Below are positions 8,553-16,912 of a stretch of DNA of 64,000 nucleotides, in pieces. The position numbers and the translations under genes were made by a program. The first letter of the stretch is position 1. Each line of letters starts with the position of its first letter. Under the pieces are notes generated by a model. It did no database searches, had not been told where the DNA came from, and saw only the letters and a list, made by a program, of their open reading frames with translations. Source of the stretch: Streptomyces sp. JH34 (lineage in GTDB: Bacteria > Actinomycetota > Actinomycetes > Streptomycetales > Streptomycetaceae). The DNA lies in contig NZ_JAJSOO010000001.1 of the NCBI RefSeq assembly GCF_029428875.1, forward strand, positions 5,518,001 through 5,582,000, written 5' to 3'.

Positions 8553-8581
8553 TTTCACGGGGGCGAATCCCTGCCTATCCT
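8553..8581 (+). promoter_or_regulatory. Possible promoter of the DUF3040 gene
   Basis: TTTCAC (8553-8558) and TATCCT (8576-8581) are spaced by 17 bases and lie about 50 bases upstream of the GTG at 8632. The fit to the vegetative consensus is moderate. The rest of the 301-base gap from 8331 to 8631 holds no convincing gene, hairpin or repeat. Confidence 0.35.
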
Positions 8582-8631
8582 GGAAGGGCCGCATACCGGT
8601 CGCCCCCGCGGCCGACGACGAGGAGGACTCC

Positions 8632-9036
8632 GTGCCGCTCTCGGAGCACGAGCAGCGAATGCTCGAGCAGATGGAGCGAGCGCTGTACGCCGAAGATCCC
8701 AAGTTCGCTACAGCGCTTGAGGGAAGCGGGCTGCGCAGGTACACCCGGCGACGGGTCTACCAGGCGGTGGCCGGTTTTCTGGTGGGTATCGCGCTCCTCA
8801 TGGCCGGAATGGTTTTCCAGCAGACCTGGGTCAGCGTGGCGGGTTTCCTCGTCATGCTGGGCTGTGCCGTGCTGGCGGTCACCGGATGGCGCAAGGCGCC
8901 GAAGCCCGGTGAGCAGCAGCCGGCGGGGAGTGCGAGCGGGGGCGGAGGCGAAGGCCGACACCCCAGGCAGCGCCGGTCGATGATGAACCGGATCGAACAG
9001 CGGTGGCAGCGCCGCCGCGACGAACAGGGCCAGTGA
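8632..9036 (+). CDS. DUF3040 small membrane protein
   Basis: 134 residues from GTG 8632, preceded by a GAGGAGGA ribosome binding site. The N-terminus (MPLSEHEQRMLEQMERALYAEDPKF) is the conserved DUF3040 opening, an amphipathic cytoplasmic helix. Two membrane helices follow (about 45-65 and 68-85), then a basic, Gly/Ser-rich tail. The family is confined to actinobacteria and often found next to the dcw cluster. Its biochemical function is unknown; a link to envelope biology is inferred only from location. Confidence 0.88.
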   Translation: MPLSEHEQRMLEQMERALYAEDPKFATALEGSGLRRYTRRRVYQAVAGFLVGIALLMAGMVFQQTWVSVAGFLVMLGCAVLAVTGWRKAPKPGEQQPAGSASGGGGEGRHPRQRRSMMNRIEQRWQRRRDEQGQ

Positions 9037-9131
9037 GCCTTCCGCGTCCCGGCGGGCGGTGACCGCACCGGCCCCGGACACGGACCCGACGCACCGGGAC
9101 CTGACGCCGGGACCATGCCGGACCTCACACA

Positions 9132-9165
9132 TGAGGGGCGGTCGCTTCACAGCGACCGCCCCTCA
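9132..9165. terminator. Bidirectional terminator between DUF3040 and transglutaminase genes
   Basis: A perfect 15-bp stem (9132-9146 with 9151-9165, arm TGAGGGGCGGTCGCT) closes a TCAC tetraloop. It lies between convergent genes ending at 9036 and 9374. Confidence 0.85.
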
Positions 9166-9215
9166 CGCGTTCTCCCTCACGGCCCAGCGGCGGGGTGCGC
9201 TCCATGCCCCGCCTC

Positions 9216-9352
9216 GGGGCCCATCCGGACGCCCCCGGAACCGAACCGCCCCGGGGGCCCGCCGGACTCACGTCCCCGGAATCGCCCCGGGGCCCAGCCG
9301 GACGTCCCGGGAACCGTCCCAGGGCCCCGCTGGGCGTCCCCGGAACCGAGGA
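9216..9352. repeat. Four degenerate tandem repeats of about 32-38 bases
   Basis: Units start at 9216, 9254, 9289 and 9321. Each opens with GGGGCCC or a close variant, followed by a CCGGACG-like block and then a CCCGGAACCG-like block. Unit length shrinks from 38 to 32 bases. The array fills the space between the terminator and the transglutaminase stop. No reading frame in it looks coding. Confidence 0.6.
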
Positions 9353-9373
9353 CGCCCCCCGGGGGCAGCGCGG

Positions 9374-11794
9374 TCAGCCCTGCTGACGCGACGGGCGGCG
9401 CAGCCGGGCCGCCCAGCGCTCGCGTCCCGCGCGGGCCGACCAGCGGCGGCCTAGGTCCGCCCGGCGTTCCGAGAAAGCCCAGATCACCCGAACGGCCGAA
9501 CGCGGCGCGAGTGTCGCCCGCAGCTTGCCCCAGCGGCCGGCCGAGGCCCACAGCCCCGCCCGCACGGCCCGCACATCCTCGGCCGGTGCGGACGCCGCTC
9601 CCGGCTCGGGCGCGTACAGCACCCGCTCCACCGCTCCCGCCACCCGGTGGATCGCGGCGGACGCAGTGCCCTGGAGGCCACCCAGCCGTACGACACGTGC
9701 CGCGGCCTTGCGAGGGGTCTGCGAGTCGTCCGGCGGGAAGCCGTGGTCCCAGGCCGAGTCGGTGATCTCCCGCCAGGCGGCCATCACCCGTGCCGCCGCG
9801 TCCGCGGGCGTCCGCCCGCCTGAGGAGCCGAGCCGTCGGTTCCGGGCCCGGATCCGACAGAGCATGGGAAGCAGCGGGAGCGCGACGACCAACAGGGAAC
9901 CGAGCACCCACAGGACGAGCGTGCCCGTCGGGGTCCCCTGATCGGTGGAGTCCACGGCGCCGGGAGCCGCGGACGCGCCGCACTCACCCTGCCTGCGCAT
10001 CTGCGCGGGGCAGGACTCCGTGACGGAGGGGGCCGCCGTGGGCGCGGCCGATGCGCCGTCCGTCGGCAGCGCGGGATCGCTGGGGTCCTGCGAGGGCGTG
10101 TCGGGCCGGGTGTACGACGGGGTGCTGCCCCGGGACGGCGTCGGCTCGAAACGGGTCCAGCCGACGCCCTCGAAGTACAGCTCGGGCCAGGCATGCGCGT
10201 CCCGCAGCCCGACCGACACCGAACCGTCCGCCTGGACCGTGCCCGGGGTGAAGCCCACCGCGACCCGTGCGGGAATGCCCAGGGTCCTGGCCATCGCCGC
10301 CATGGTGAAGGAGAAGTGGACGCAGAAGCCCTCCTTGTCCTTGAGGAACCGCTCGATCGCCGCCGTGCCGGTGCCGGACGTCACCGTCGTGTCGTAGCGG
10401 AAACCGCCCTCCGACGCGAACCAGTCCTGCAGCTTCACCGCCCGCTCGTAGTCGTCGGACGCGCCCTCGGTCACCCGGTCCGCGGTCTTCTCGACCACAT
10501 CGGGTAGTGACGGGGGCACCCGCGTGTACTCACGGGCCAGGCCCGAAGGCGGTGCCATCGCCCCGGCGAGCTGCTCGGCCGTCGGCTCCACCACCAGACT
10601 GCTGACCTCGTACCGTGCGCCGCGCGTCGTCTGACCGTCGTCGCCGACGAGGGTGCGCCCCTCGGGCTCGTAACGCCAGCGGCCCTCGACACCCACCTCG
10701 CTCGCCGGGTAGGGGAGCGGCAGATAGGTCTGCTGGTAGGAGCGGGACGCCGAGATGTTCGTCCGGATCTCGGTGACGGAGACGTCCCCGCCGAGCCCGG
10801 CCGGCTCGGGCAACCGGTCCGGGACGTCCTTCAGCCGGCGGGTCGACGGACGCCACTCGCTGCCGTCGAACTGGTCCAGGGCCAGGATGCGCAGATAGAA
10901 GTCCTGCGGGTTCGCGGAGTTGGTGCGATACGTCAACACCTCCCGGTTCTCCGGCTGGTTGAGGTTGTTCTGCAACGAGACCAGCGGGTTCACCGCGGAG
11001 ATCGTGCCCCCGCCGCTCCCCCGGCCCGACCCGCCGCCCGTGCCGCCCAGCAGTCCGCCGTCCAGTGCGGGCAGGGCAGCGGGCACGGCAACCGCGATGC
11101 CCAGCGCCACGGCGCCGATACGCCGCCCCGTACGCACCGACGCCGACGCGCGCCCCGACCCCTCCAGGCCGGCCGCCAGACCGCCCGAGGTGCGGGACAC
11201 ACCACCGAAGACCCGTCCCCACCGGGACAGCCTGTCCCGGCCCTCGGCCAGCAGGAGGAGCAGATAGCCGCACGCCGCGAGCAGGAACCAGAGCCAGCCC
11301 GCCCCTCCGTCGGAGAGCCCCGCGGCCACCGAGTAGAGCGCGAGCAGCGGAAGGCCGGCCGGAGCGGCGGCGCGGAAGGTCACCGCGAGGACGTCCACGG
11401 CGAGCCCGATCAGCAGCACCCCGCCGATCAGCATCAGTCGGATGCCGTCCGTCGCCGGCGCGGGGATGGCGTACCTGCCGACGTCGTCGGCGCCCGCGGT
11501 CAGCAGGTCGGCGAGGTGCTGGACCGCCTGGGGGCCTGGCAGTACGCCGAACAGGGCGTGCTCCGCGGCGAACGCCACGGTCAGCGTCAGCAGTGTGACG
11601 AGCACCTGGAGGGAGACCGTCAGGACCCGTGCCGCACGCATCCGGCGGGCGAGCACGCCCACCCCGGTCTGCACGGCCAGCAGGAACGCGGCCCGCAGCA
11701 CCCACGTCGACGTCTCGACCAGGGGCAGCAGTGCTCCCGCCGCCGTCATCGTGGCCACGAAGCCGCACAGCGCCAGTCGGGTACGCCCGCTCAT
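9374..11794 (-). CDS. Transglutaminase-like membrane protein (TgpA type)
   Basis: 806 residues from ATG 11794, which overlaps the stop of the upstream DUF58 gene as ATGA. The N-terminal part has several membrane helices (about residues 5-270). A long extracytoplasmic domain contains the transglutaminase core: Cys491 in GFCVHFSFTMAA, His534 in RDAHAWPE, and the acidic residue downstream. A further membrane helix near residue 620 and a cytoplasmic helical tail (DUF4129-like) complete the TgpA-type layout. With MoxR and DUF58 it forms the widespread MoxR-DUF58-transglutaminase operon. It probably cross-links or trims an envelope protein. The substrate is unknown. Confidence 0.9.
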   Translation of the reverse strand: MSGRTRLALCGFVATMTAAGALLPLVETSTWVLRAAFLLAVQTGVGVLARRMRAARVLTVSLQVLVTLLTLTVAFAAEHALFGVLPGPQAVQHLADLLTAGADDVGRYAIPAPATDGIRLMLIGGVLLIGLAVDVLAVTFRAAAPAGLPLLALYSVAAGLSDGGAGWLWFLLAACGYLLLLLAEGRDRLSRWGRVFGGVSRTSGGLAAGLEGSGRASASVRTGRRIGAVALGIAVAVPAALPALDGGLLGGTGGGSGRGSGGGTISAVNPLVSLQNNLNQPENREVLTYRTNSANPQDFYLRILALDQFDGSEWRPSTRRLKDVPDRLPEPAGLGGDVSVTEIRTNISASRSYQQTYLPLPYPASEVGVEGRWRYEPEGRTLVGDDGQTTRGARYEVSSLVVEPTAEQLAGAMAPPSGLAREYTRVPPSLPDVVEKTADRVTEGASDDYERAVKLQDWFASEGGFRYDTTVTSGTGTAAIERFLKDKEGFCVHFSFTMAAMARTLGIPARVAVGFTPGTVQADGSVSVGLRDAHAWPELYFEGVGWTRFEPTPSRGSTPSYTRPDTPSQDPSDPALPTDGASAAPTAAPSVTESCPAQMRRQGECGASAAPGAVDSTDQGTPTGTLVLWVLGSLLVVALPLLPMLCRIRARNRRLGSSGGRTPADAAARVMAAWREITDSAWDHGFPPDDSQTPRKAAARVVRLGGLQGTASAAIHRVAGAVERVLYAPEPGAASAPAEDVRAVRAGLWASAGRWGKLRATLAPRSAVRVIWAFSERRADLGRRWSARAGRERWAARLRRPSRQQG

Positions 11795-13167
11795 GACCAA
11801 CCCCCGAAGAGCCCTGTCGTCGTTCCGGCCGCGGAGGAGTGTCCCCCGGGGCCCTCCTGGCCCGCCTGCTGCCAGAGCCGGGCGAGCTGCGCGCCGGGGG
11901 ACACCGACAGCGCCGTCCAGCCCGCCTCGCGCAGCAGCCGCAGGCGCTCGGAGGCAGCAGCGGGAGCTCCGGTGCCCTCGCCGCCGCGCGCCCATTCGTC
12001 GCTGTCCAGCACGAACGCGACGGCCCCGCGACTGCGCTGCCGCATCCTGGCCGCCACCGCCGCCTGCTCCTCGTCGAGGTCGCCGAAGAACGCCACCAGC
12101 AACCCCTCGTCGCCGCCGCGCAGCACGTCGTGCGCGCGGGAGAGCCCGCCCCCGTCGGAGTGATCGACGACCGCGAGGGCGTCCATCATCAGGCCCGCCG
12201 ACTCCGCGGACTCCTGGACCACCCCCGAGAAGCCGTCGGTGCTCCCGTCCGGCGCGGCGCTCCCCTCGTCCGTGAGCAGCCGGACCGCGAAGCCTCGCTC
12301 CAGCATGTGCACCAGTGCGGACGCCGCCCCGGACACCGCCCACTCGAACGCCGATCCCGGCCCGGCGCCCTGGTAGGCGATCCGCCGGGTGTCCAGCAGC
12401 ACCGTGCACCCCGCCCGCCGCGGCTGCTCCTCGCGCCGCACCATCAGCTCGCCGTAGCGCGCGGTGGAGCGCCAGTGCACCCGTCGCAGGTCGTCACCGT
12501 GGCGGTAGCCGCGCGGGATGATGTCGTCCTCGCCCGCCAGTGCCAGTGACCGCTGCCTGCCGTCGCCGTATCCGGAGGCCTCCCCGGCCAGCCGCAGCGC
12601 GGGGAGCGGCTCGGTGCGGGGGATGACGACGAGGGTGTCGTAGGCGCTGAACGAACGCGTCAGCTCGCACATCCCGAACGGATCGCTCAGCTGCAGCTGC
12701 AGGGGCCCCAGCGGGTAGCGTCCGCGCAGATCGGAGCGGACCCGGTAGGACACCTCCCGTACGCCGCCCGGCTCCACCCGGTCCAGGACGAACCGGGGCC
12801 GGGGGCCGAGGACGTACGGAACGCGGTCCTGGAGCATGAGGAGGCCCGTGTGCAGCCGGGACACGTTGTCCATGCGCAGATGGACCCGCGCCTCCGTGCC
12901 CGCCGGCACGCGCGACGGCGACAGCCGCCGGCTGCCGACCACCCGGTAGCGGGTGCGGTAGAGGACGGTGACGCAGACCAGCGGCAGCACCGCCAGCAGC
13001 AGGCCGACCCGGAGCAGGTCGCCCTGGCCCAGCACGAAGGCGCAGGCCGCCGCCGCCACACCGGCGGCCAGGAACGACCGCCCCCGTGTCGTCAGACCGC
13101 CCAGAGCCGCCCGCAGGCCGCCCTTGTCGTCGCTGTCGTCCACGGGGCCCGGTGCCCCGGACGTCAT
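11791..13167 (-). CDS. DUF58 domain membrane-associated protein
   Basis: 458 residues from ATG 13167, which shares one base with the MoxR stop (TGATG); a GTG three bases earlier is also possible. Two hydrophobic helices lie at about 28-65. A beta-rich segment follows, then the DUF58 motif (DDIIPRGYRHGDDLRRVHWRSTARYGELMVRREE) and a von Willebrand factor A-like fold (VLLDTRRIAYQ). Such proteins are thought to act with MoxR ATPases in assembling or activating envelope complexes. It is translationally coupled to genes on both sides. Confidence 0.9.
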   Translation of the reverse strand: MTSGAPGPVDDSDDKGGLRAALGGLTTRGRSFLAAGVAAAACAFVLGQGDLLRVGLLLAVLPLVCVTVLYRTRYRVVGSRRLSPSRVPAGTEARVHLRMDNVSRLHTGLLMLQDRVPYVLGPRPRFVLDRVEPGGVREVSYRVRSDLRGRYPLGPLQLQLSDPFGMCELTRSFSAYDTLVVIPRTEPLPALRLAGEASGYGDGRQRSLALAGEDDIIPRGYRHGDDLRRVHWRSTARYGELMVRREEQPRRAGCTVLLDTRRIAYQGAGPGSAFEWAVSGAASALVHMLERGFAVRLLTDEGSAAPDGSTDGFSGVVQESAESAGLMMDALAVVDHSDGGGLSRAHDVLRGGDEGLLVAFFGDLDEEQAAVAARMRQRSRGAVAFVLDSDEWARGGEGTGAPAAASERLRLLREAGWTALSVSPGAQLARLWQQAGQEGPGGHSSAAGTTTGLFGGWS

Positions 13168-14216
13168 CACAGGCGCCGGGCGCCGGGCTGCCCGCCGTAC
13201 ACCGGGCCGCCGGGCCGGTGCTGGGGCTGCGCGGAAGCGGTGGCGCCGCCGCCCGAGGTCGGCACGGGTGTGCGCTGCAGGATGTCCAGCACGACCTGCT
13301 CGGCCGTGCGCCGGTTGAGCTGTGCCTGCGCGGTCGGAAGCAGCCGGTGGGCCAGCACCGCGGCCGCGAGGGCCTGGACGTCGTCCGGCAGGGCGTAGTC
13401 CCGCCCGCTCAGCGCGGCCGACGCCTTGGCGGCCCGCAGCAGGTGGAGGGTCGCACGGGGCGAGGCACCCAGTCTGAGGTCCGGGTGCTGACGGGTGGCG
13501 GACACCAGTTCCACCGCGTACCGCCGGACTGCCTCGGCCACGTGGACCGTGCGCACCGCTTCGATCAGCTTCACGATGTCGTGGGCGTGCGCCACCGGCT
13601 GAAGGTCGTCCAGCGGTGACGGCCCGCCGTGCACGTCGAGCATCCGGAGCTCTGCCTCGGCACTCGGGTAGCCCATGGACACGCGGGCCATGAACCGGTC
13701 GCGCTGCGCCTCGGGGAGGGGGTAGGTGCCCTCCATCTCCACAGGGTTCTGGGTGGCCACCACCATGAACGGGTCGGGGAGTTCGTAGGTCTGCCCGTCG
13801 ATCGTGACCTGGCGCTCCTCCATCGACTCCAGCAACGCCGACTGGGTCTTGGGCGAGGCCCGGTTGATCTCGTCGCCGATCACGATCTGGGCGAAGATCG
13901 CGCCGGGCTTGAACTCGAAGTCCCGCCGCTGCTGATCGAAGATCGACACCCCGGTGATGTCCGACGGCAGCAGGTCCGGCGTGAACTGGATGCGCCGTAC
14001 GGAGCAGTCGATGGACCGCGCCAGTGCCTTGGCCAGCATCGTCTTGCCGACGCCGGGCACGTCCTCGATCAGGAGGTGTCCCTCCGCGAGCAGTACGGTC
14101 AGCGAAAGCCGTACGACCTCAGGCTTGCCCTCGATCACACCCTCGACCGACCTGCGTACCCGCTCGGTTGTGGTGGTCAGATCTGTGAGGCTCGCTCGAT
14201 CGTCATAGGTCGTCAC
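13167..14216 (-). CDS. MoxR family AAA+ ATPase
   Basis: 349 residues from GTG 14216. The AAA+ core shows Walker A (EDVPGVGKTMLAKA, GVGKT at 55-59), Walker B (QIVIGDEINRA), sensor 1 (VVATQNPVEMEGTYPLPEAQRDRF) and sensor 2. MoxR proteins act as chaperone-like ATPases that insert cofactors or remodel protein complexes. This one heads the overlapping operon with DUF58 and transglutaminase genes. Its C-terminal 40 residues are Pro/Gly-rich and probably flexible. Confidence 0.93.
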   Translation of the reverse strand: MTTYDDRASLTDLTTTTERVRRSVEGVIEGKPEVVRLSLTVLLAEGHLLIEDVPGVGKTMLAKALARSIDCSVRRIQFTPDLLPSDITGVSIFDQQRRDFEFKPGAIFAQIVIGDEINRASPKTQSALLESMEERQVTIDGQTYELPDPFMVVATQNPVEMEGTYPLPEAQRDRFMARVSMGYPSAEAELRMLDVHGGPSPLDDLQPVAHAHDIVKLIEAVRTVHVAEAVRRYAVELVSATRQHPDLRLGASPRATLHLLRAAKASAALSGRDYALPDDVQALAAAVLAHRLLPTAQAQLNRRTAEQVVLDILQRTPVPTSGGGATASAQPQHRPGGPVYGGQPGARRL

Positions 14217-14285
14217 CCGGCCCTCCTCGGCCCCTTGTGCTCGGGCCCGCGCAGAAGACTGCCCGGCCGCCCCGAAATACGGACA

Positions 14286-14306
14286 CTCTCCGGGGGACCC
14301 GGAGAG
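14286..14306. terminator. Hairpin between carbonic anhydrase and MoxR genes
   Basis: A 9-bp perfect stem (CTCTCCGGG at 14286-14294 with 14298-14306) has a 3-base loop. It lies about 100 bases after the carbonic anhydrase stop and 70 bases before the MoxR start, both on the minus strand. It may end the first transcript or lie in the MoxR leader. Confidence 0.45.
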
Positions 14307-14406
14307 ATGTCACACCCGCATTCTTGTTGCCGTCACCGCGTCGTGTCACTCGCCTCCCGGCAAGTGAGCGCGAAATGCCGGGTGTGGTCCGTATGTCGGG
14401 GGTGCT

Positions 14407-14970
14407 TCAGGAGGCGGGAAGGATCTCGCGCAGCTTGCCCGTGGTCACGTCGAAGACGAAGCCGCGGACGTCGTCCTTGTGCAGGAGGAAAGGCGAGGTG
14501 CGCACGCGCTGCATCGACTGCCGGACGTCCTGGTCGGCGTCCGAGTAGGCCTCCACCGCCCAGGCCGGGCGCTGGCCGACCTCGAGCTCCAGCTCCTGGC
14601 GGAATCCCTCGGTCAGCGACTCCATGCCGCAGTTCGTGTGGTGGATGAGGATGATGCTGCGGGTGCCGAGGGCCCGCTGGCTGATCGTCAGGGAGCGGAG
14701 CACGTCGTCGGTGACCACGCCGCCGGCGTTGCGGATGGTGTGGCAGTCGCCGAGCTCCAGGCCGAGCGCCCGGTGGAGGTCGAGGCGGGCGTCCATGCAG
14801 GCGACGACGGCGACCTTCAGCACGGGGCGGGCGTCCATGCCCGGATCGGTGAAGGCCTCCGCGTAACGCGTGTTCAGGCCGACCAGACGGTCGGTGACCG
14901 TCTCTCCGGCGGGAGTACCGGAGGTGGTGGGGGAATCGGTCTCGGCGGAAGAATGCGCAGAAGTCGACAT
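14407..14970 (-). CDS. Beta-class carbonic anhydrase
   Basis: 187 residues from ATG 14970. Zinc ligands fit the beta class: Cys58 in VACMDARLD (with the Asp60-Arg62 dyad), then His111 and Cys114 in HHTNC. The length and the RNAGG segment match the short actinobacterial group represented by Mycobacterium tuberculosis Rv1284. It would interconvert CO2 and bicarbonate in the cytoplasm. The first 25 residues are Ser/Thr-rich and variable. It is transcribed away from the dcw cluster. Confidence 0.92.
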   Translation of the reverse strand: MSTSAHSSAETDSPTTSGTPAGETVTDRLVGLNTRYAEAFTDPGMDARPVLKVAVVACMDARLDLHRALGLELGDCHTIRNAGGVVTDDVLRSLTISQRALGTRSIILIHHTNCGMESLTEGFRQELELEVGQRPAWAVEAYSDADQDVRQSMQRVRTSPFLLHKDDVRGFVFDVTTGKLREILPAS

Positions 14971-15034
14971 GGCTACGACGTTAACCTTCGCGACCGCCCC
15001 GGGCGTGCAGTGGAAGGGGACAAAGAACGTCAAC

Positions 15035-15070
15035 GTGGGTTGTTGTGAGGTAACCCACAAGCCTTACGAT
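15035..15070. promoter_or_regulatory. Dyad overlapping a possible promoter upstream of rsmH
   Basis: An inverted repeat, GTGGGTT (15035-15041) and AACCCAC (15052-15058), with a 10-base spacer overlaps a candidate plus-strand promoter, TTGTGA (15043-15048), 16 bases, TACGAT (15065-15070). This lies in the 410-base gap between the divergent carbonic anhydrase and rsmH genes. A repressor or activator acting on the head of the dcw cluster is possible. Confidence 0.4.
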
Positions 15071-15244
15071 CGGACCTCCGGCCGGATGAGGTTCCCGGGC
15101 GCCGCCGCGACGCTCCGACGCGCTGCGCGGTTCGTTGATCGGGAATGGATCGAATGGCAGGGTGGACTAAAGTGACCCGAAGTTACCGACACGCCTGCAC
15201 ATTCCGCATATTTGTACATGTTTCGAGTTCCCCGTGATGTGCGG

Positions 15245-15350
15245 CGTACATGCGGCCCGGCCCTCTCCCGCTCGACGGCCGGCCGACGCCCCTTCCCCGG
15301 CGCCGGCCGACCTCCCCTTCCGGGCGGGCGGGGACCAGACCGCATGTACG
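15245..15350. repeat. 11-bp inverted repeat in the rsmH leader
   Basis: CGTACATGCGG (15245-15255) is the exact reverse complement of 15340-15350, 84 bases apart. A third GTACATG copy lies at about 15216-15222. The region also has an unusually AT-rich stretch near 15205-15220. No mraZ-like gene is present here. Confidence 0.35.
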
Positions 15351-15380
15351 GCCACACGGGGCAGAGCCTGAGAGGGCGCT

Positions 15381-16346
15381 TTGAGCCAGACCCGACACGT
15401 CCCGGTGATGCTCCAGCGATGCCTGGACCTGCTGGCCCCGGCTCTGGAGGCGCCAGGACCGCAGCCCCCGGTCGTCGTCGACTGCACCCTCGGGCTCGGA
15501 GGTCACAGCGAAGCCCTGCTCGCGGCCTTCCCCGAGGCCCGGCTGGTCGCCCTGGACCGGGACAAGGAGGCGCTGAGGCTGTCCGGCGAGCGCCTCGCAC
15601 CGTACGGCGACCGCGCCACCCTGGTGCACGCCGTCTACGACGAACTCCCCGAGGTCCTCGACCGGCTGGGGATCCCCAAGGTCCAGGGCGTGCTGTTCGA
15701 CCTCGGCGTCTCCTCCATGCAACTGGACGAGGCCGACCGCGGCTTCGCCTACGCCCAGGACGCGCCGCTCGACATGCGCATGGACCAGACCACCGGCATC
15801 GGCGCGGCCGAGGTGCTCAATACCTACCCGCCGGGCGAACTCGTGCGGATCCTGCGCGCGTACGGCGAGGAGAAGCAGGCCAAGCGCATCGTCTCGGCCG
15901 TCGTGCGCGAACGCGAGAAGGAACCCTTCAGCAACAGCGCCCGCCTCGTCGAGCTGATCCGCGACTCCCTGCCGCAGGCGGCCAAGCGCACCGGCGGCAA
16001 CCCGGCCAAGCGCACCTTCCAGGCCCTGCGCATCGAGGTCAACGGTGAACTCACCGTCCTGGAGCGGGCCGTTCCGGCCGCCGTCCGCAGCCTCGCCGTC
16101 GGTGGCCGGATCGCGGTTCTCTCGTACCACTCCCTCGAGGACCGTCTGGTCAAGCAGGTCTTCGCGGCCGGTGCGGCCAACACGGCGCCGCCCGGACTGC
16201 CCGTCGTCCCCGAGCGGTACCAGCCCCGGCTGAAGCTGCTGACCCGAGGCGCCGAACTGCCCACCGAGGAGGAGGTCGCCGAGAACCGGCGTGCCGCCCC
16301 CGCCAGGCTGCGCGGCGCCCAGCGCATCCGTGAGGAGGAGCGGTGA
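15381..16346 (+). CDS. rsmH: 16S rRNA (cytosine-1402-N4)-methyltransferase RsmH (MraW)
   Basis: 321 residues from TTG 15381. TTG is chosen because the frame is closed upstream, AGAGGG precedes it, and the product begins with the usual (S)QTRHVPVML sequence. The SAM-binding motif is DCTLGLGGHS (34-43), followed by ALDRD (57-61). Other conserved blocks are DLGVSSMQLD, GERGFAY-like RGFAYAQDAPLDMRMD, KRTFQALRIEVN and LSYHSLEDRLVK. It methylates the ribosomal P-site nucleotide and is the first gene of the dcw cluster. The C-terminal RAAPARLRGAQRI segment is typical. Confidence 0.95.
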   Translation: MSQTRHVPVMLQRCLDLLAPALEAPGPQPPVVVDCTLGLGGHSEALLAAFPEARLVALDRDKEALRLSGERLAPYGDRATLVHAVYDELPEVLDRLGIPKVQGVLFDLGVSSMQLDEADRGFAYAQDAPLDMRMDQTTGIGAAEVLNTYPPGELVRILRAYGEEKQAKRIVSAVVREREKEPFSNSARLVELIRDSLPQAAKRTGGNPAKRTFQALRIEVNGELTVLERAVPAAVRSLAVGGRIAVLSYHSLEDRLVKQVFAAGAANTAPPGLPVVPERYQPRLKLLTRGAELPTEEEVAENRRAAPARLRGAQRIREEER

Positions 16347-16395
16347 GCGCGTCCCGCCGGGCGGTCCCGGCACGGAGGAGGACGGTGGGGACCCG

Positions 16396-16908
16396 GTGAC
16401 CAGGACGGCCGAGCAGATGAAGGGGAGGGCCGGCCGGCTCGCCCGGCTGATGCCGTCCGGGCCGAGCACCGCCGCCCGCACCCCCTTCGTCCTGCTGGTC
16501 GTGCTGCTCCTCGCGGGTGGCCTGATCTCGCTCCTGCTGCTGAACTCGGCGCTCAATGAAGGATCGTTCAGGCTGAGCAAGCTGAAGCGTGAGACCACCG
16601 AGCTCACCGACGAGCAGCAGGCCCTCCAGCGGGACGTGGACAGCTACTCCGAGCCCGACGCCCTGGAACGCCGGGCGAGGGAGCTCGGCATGGTGCCCGG
16701 AGGCAGCCCCGCCTTCCTGAACCAGGACGGCACGGTCAGCGGGGTGCCCGAACGTGCCACCGCGCAGCCCTCTTCCCCCACCGCGGTTCCGGCGCCCCCG
16801 GCGAGCGAGACAGCGCCCGCCGGGCAGGCGTTCCCGTCCGGTTCCGCGTCCCCCTCCGTCTCCCCCACGACTCCGTCCACCCCAGCCCCGACCAGTACCG
16901 GCAGGTGA
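16396..16908 (+). CDS. ftsL: Cell division protein FtsL
   Basis: 170 residues from GTG 16396, set by a purine-rich site just upstream. It is a bitopic membrane protein: basic N-terminus, one membrane helix at about 31-50, then a leucine-zipper-like coiled coil (about 57-95, LSKLKRETTELTDEQQALQ). It ends in a Pro/Ser/Ala-rich tail longer than in most bacteria. FtsL joins FtsQ and DivIC/FtsB in the divisome and controls FtsW-FtsI. Position between rsmH and ftsI confirms the assignment despite low sequence conservation in this family. Confidence 0.9.
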   Translation: MTRTAEQMKGRAGRLARLMPSGPSTAARTPFVLLVVLLLAGGLISLLLLNSALNEGSFRLSKLKRETTELTDEQQALQRDVDSYSEPDALERRARELGMVPGGSPAFLNQDGTVSGVPERATAQPSSPTAVPAPPASETAPAGQAFPSGSASPSVSPTTPSTPAPTSTGR

Positions 16909-16912
16909 CGCA

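Noticed and set aside
8331..8631. Search for a tRNA or small RNA in the 301-base gap
   Set aside because: No cloverleaf or CCA-type end was found; only a possible promoter.
9216..9352. Tandem units considered as a CRISPR array
   Set aside because: Units are degenerate and contiguous, with no unique spacers and no cas genes.
9374..12409. 1011-residue version of the transglutaminase
   Set aside because: The extra N-terminal part lies over the DUF58 gene in another frame. ATG 11794 gives the normal membrane start and an ATGA overlap.
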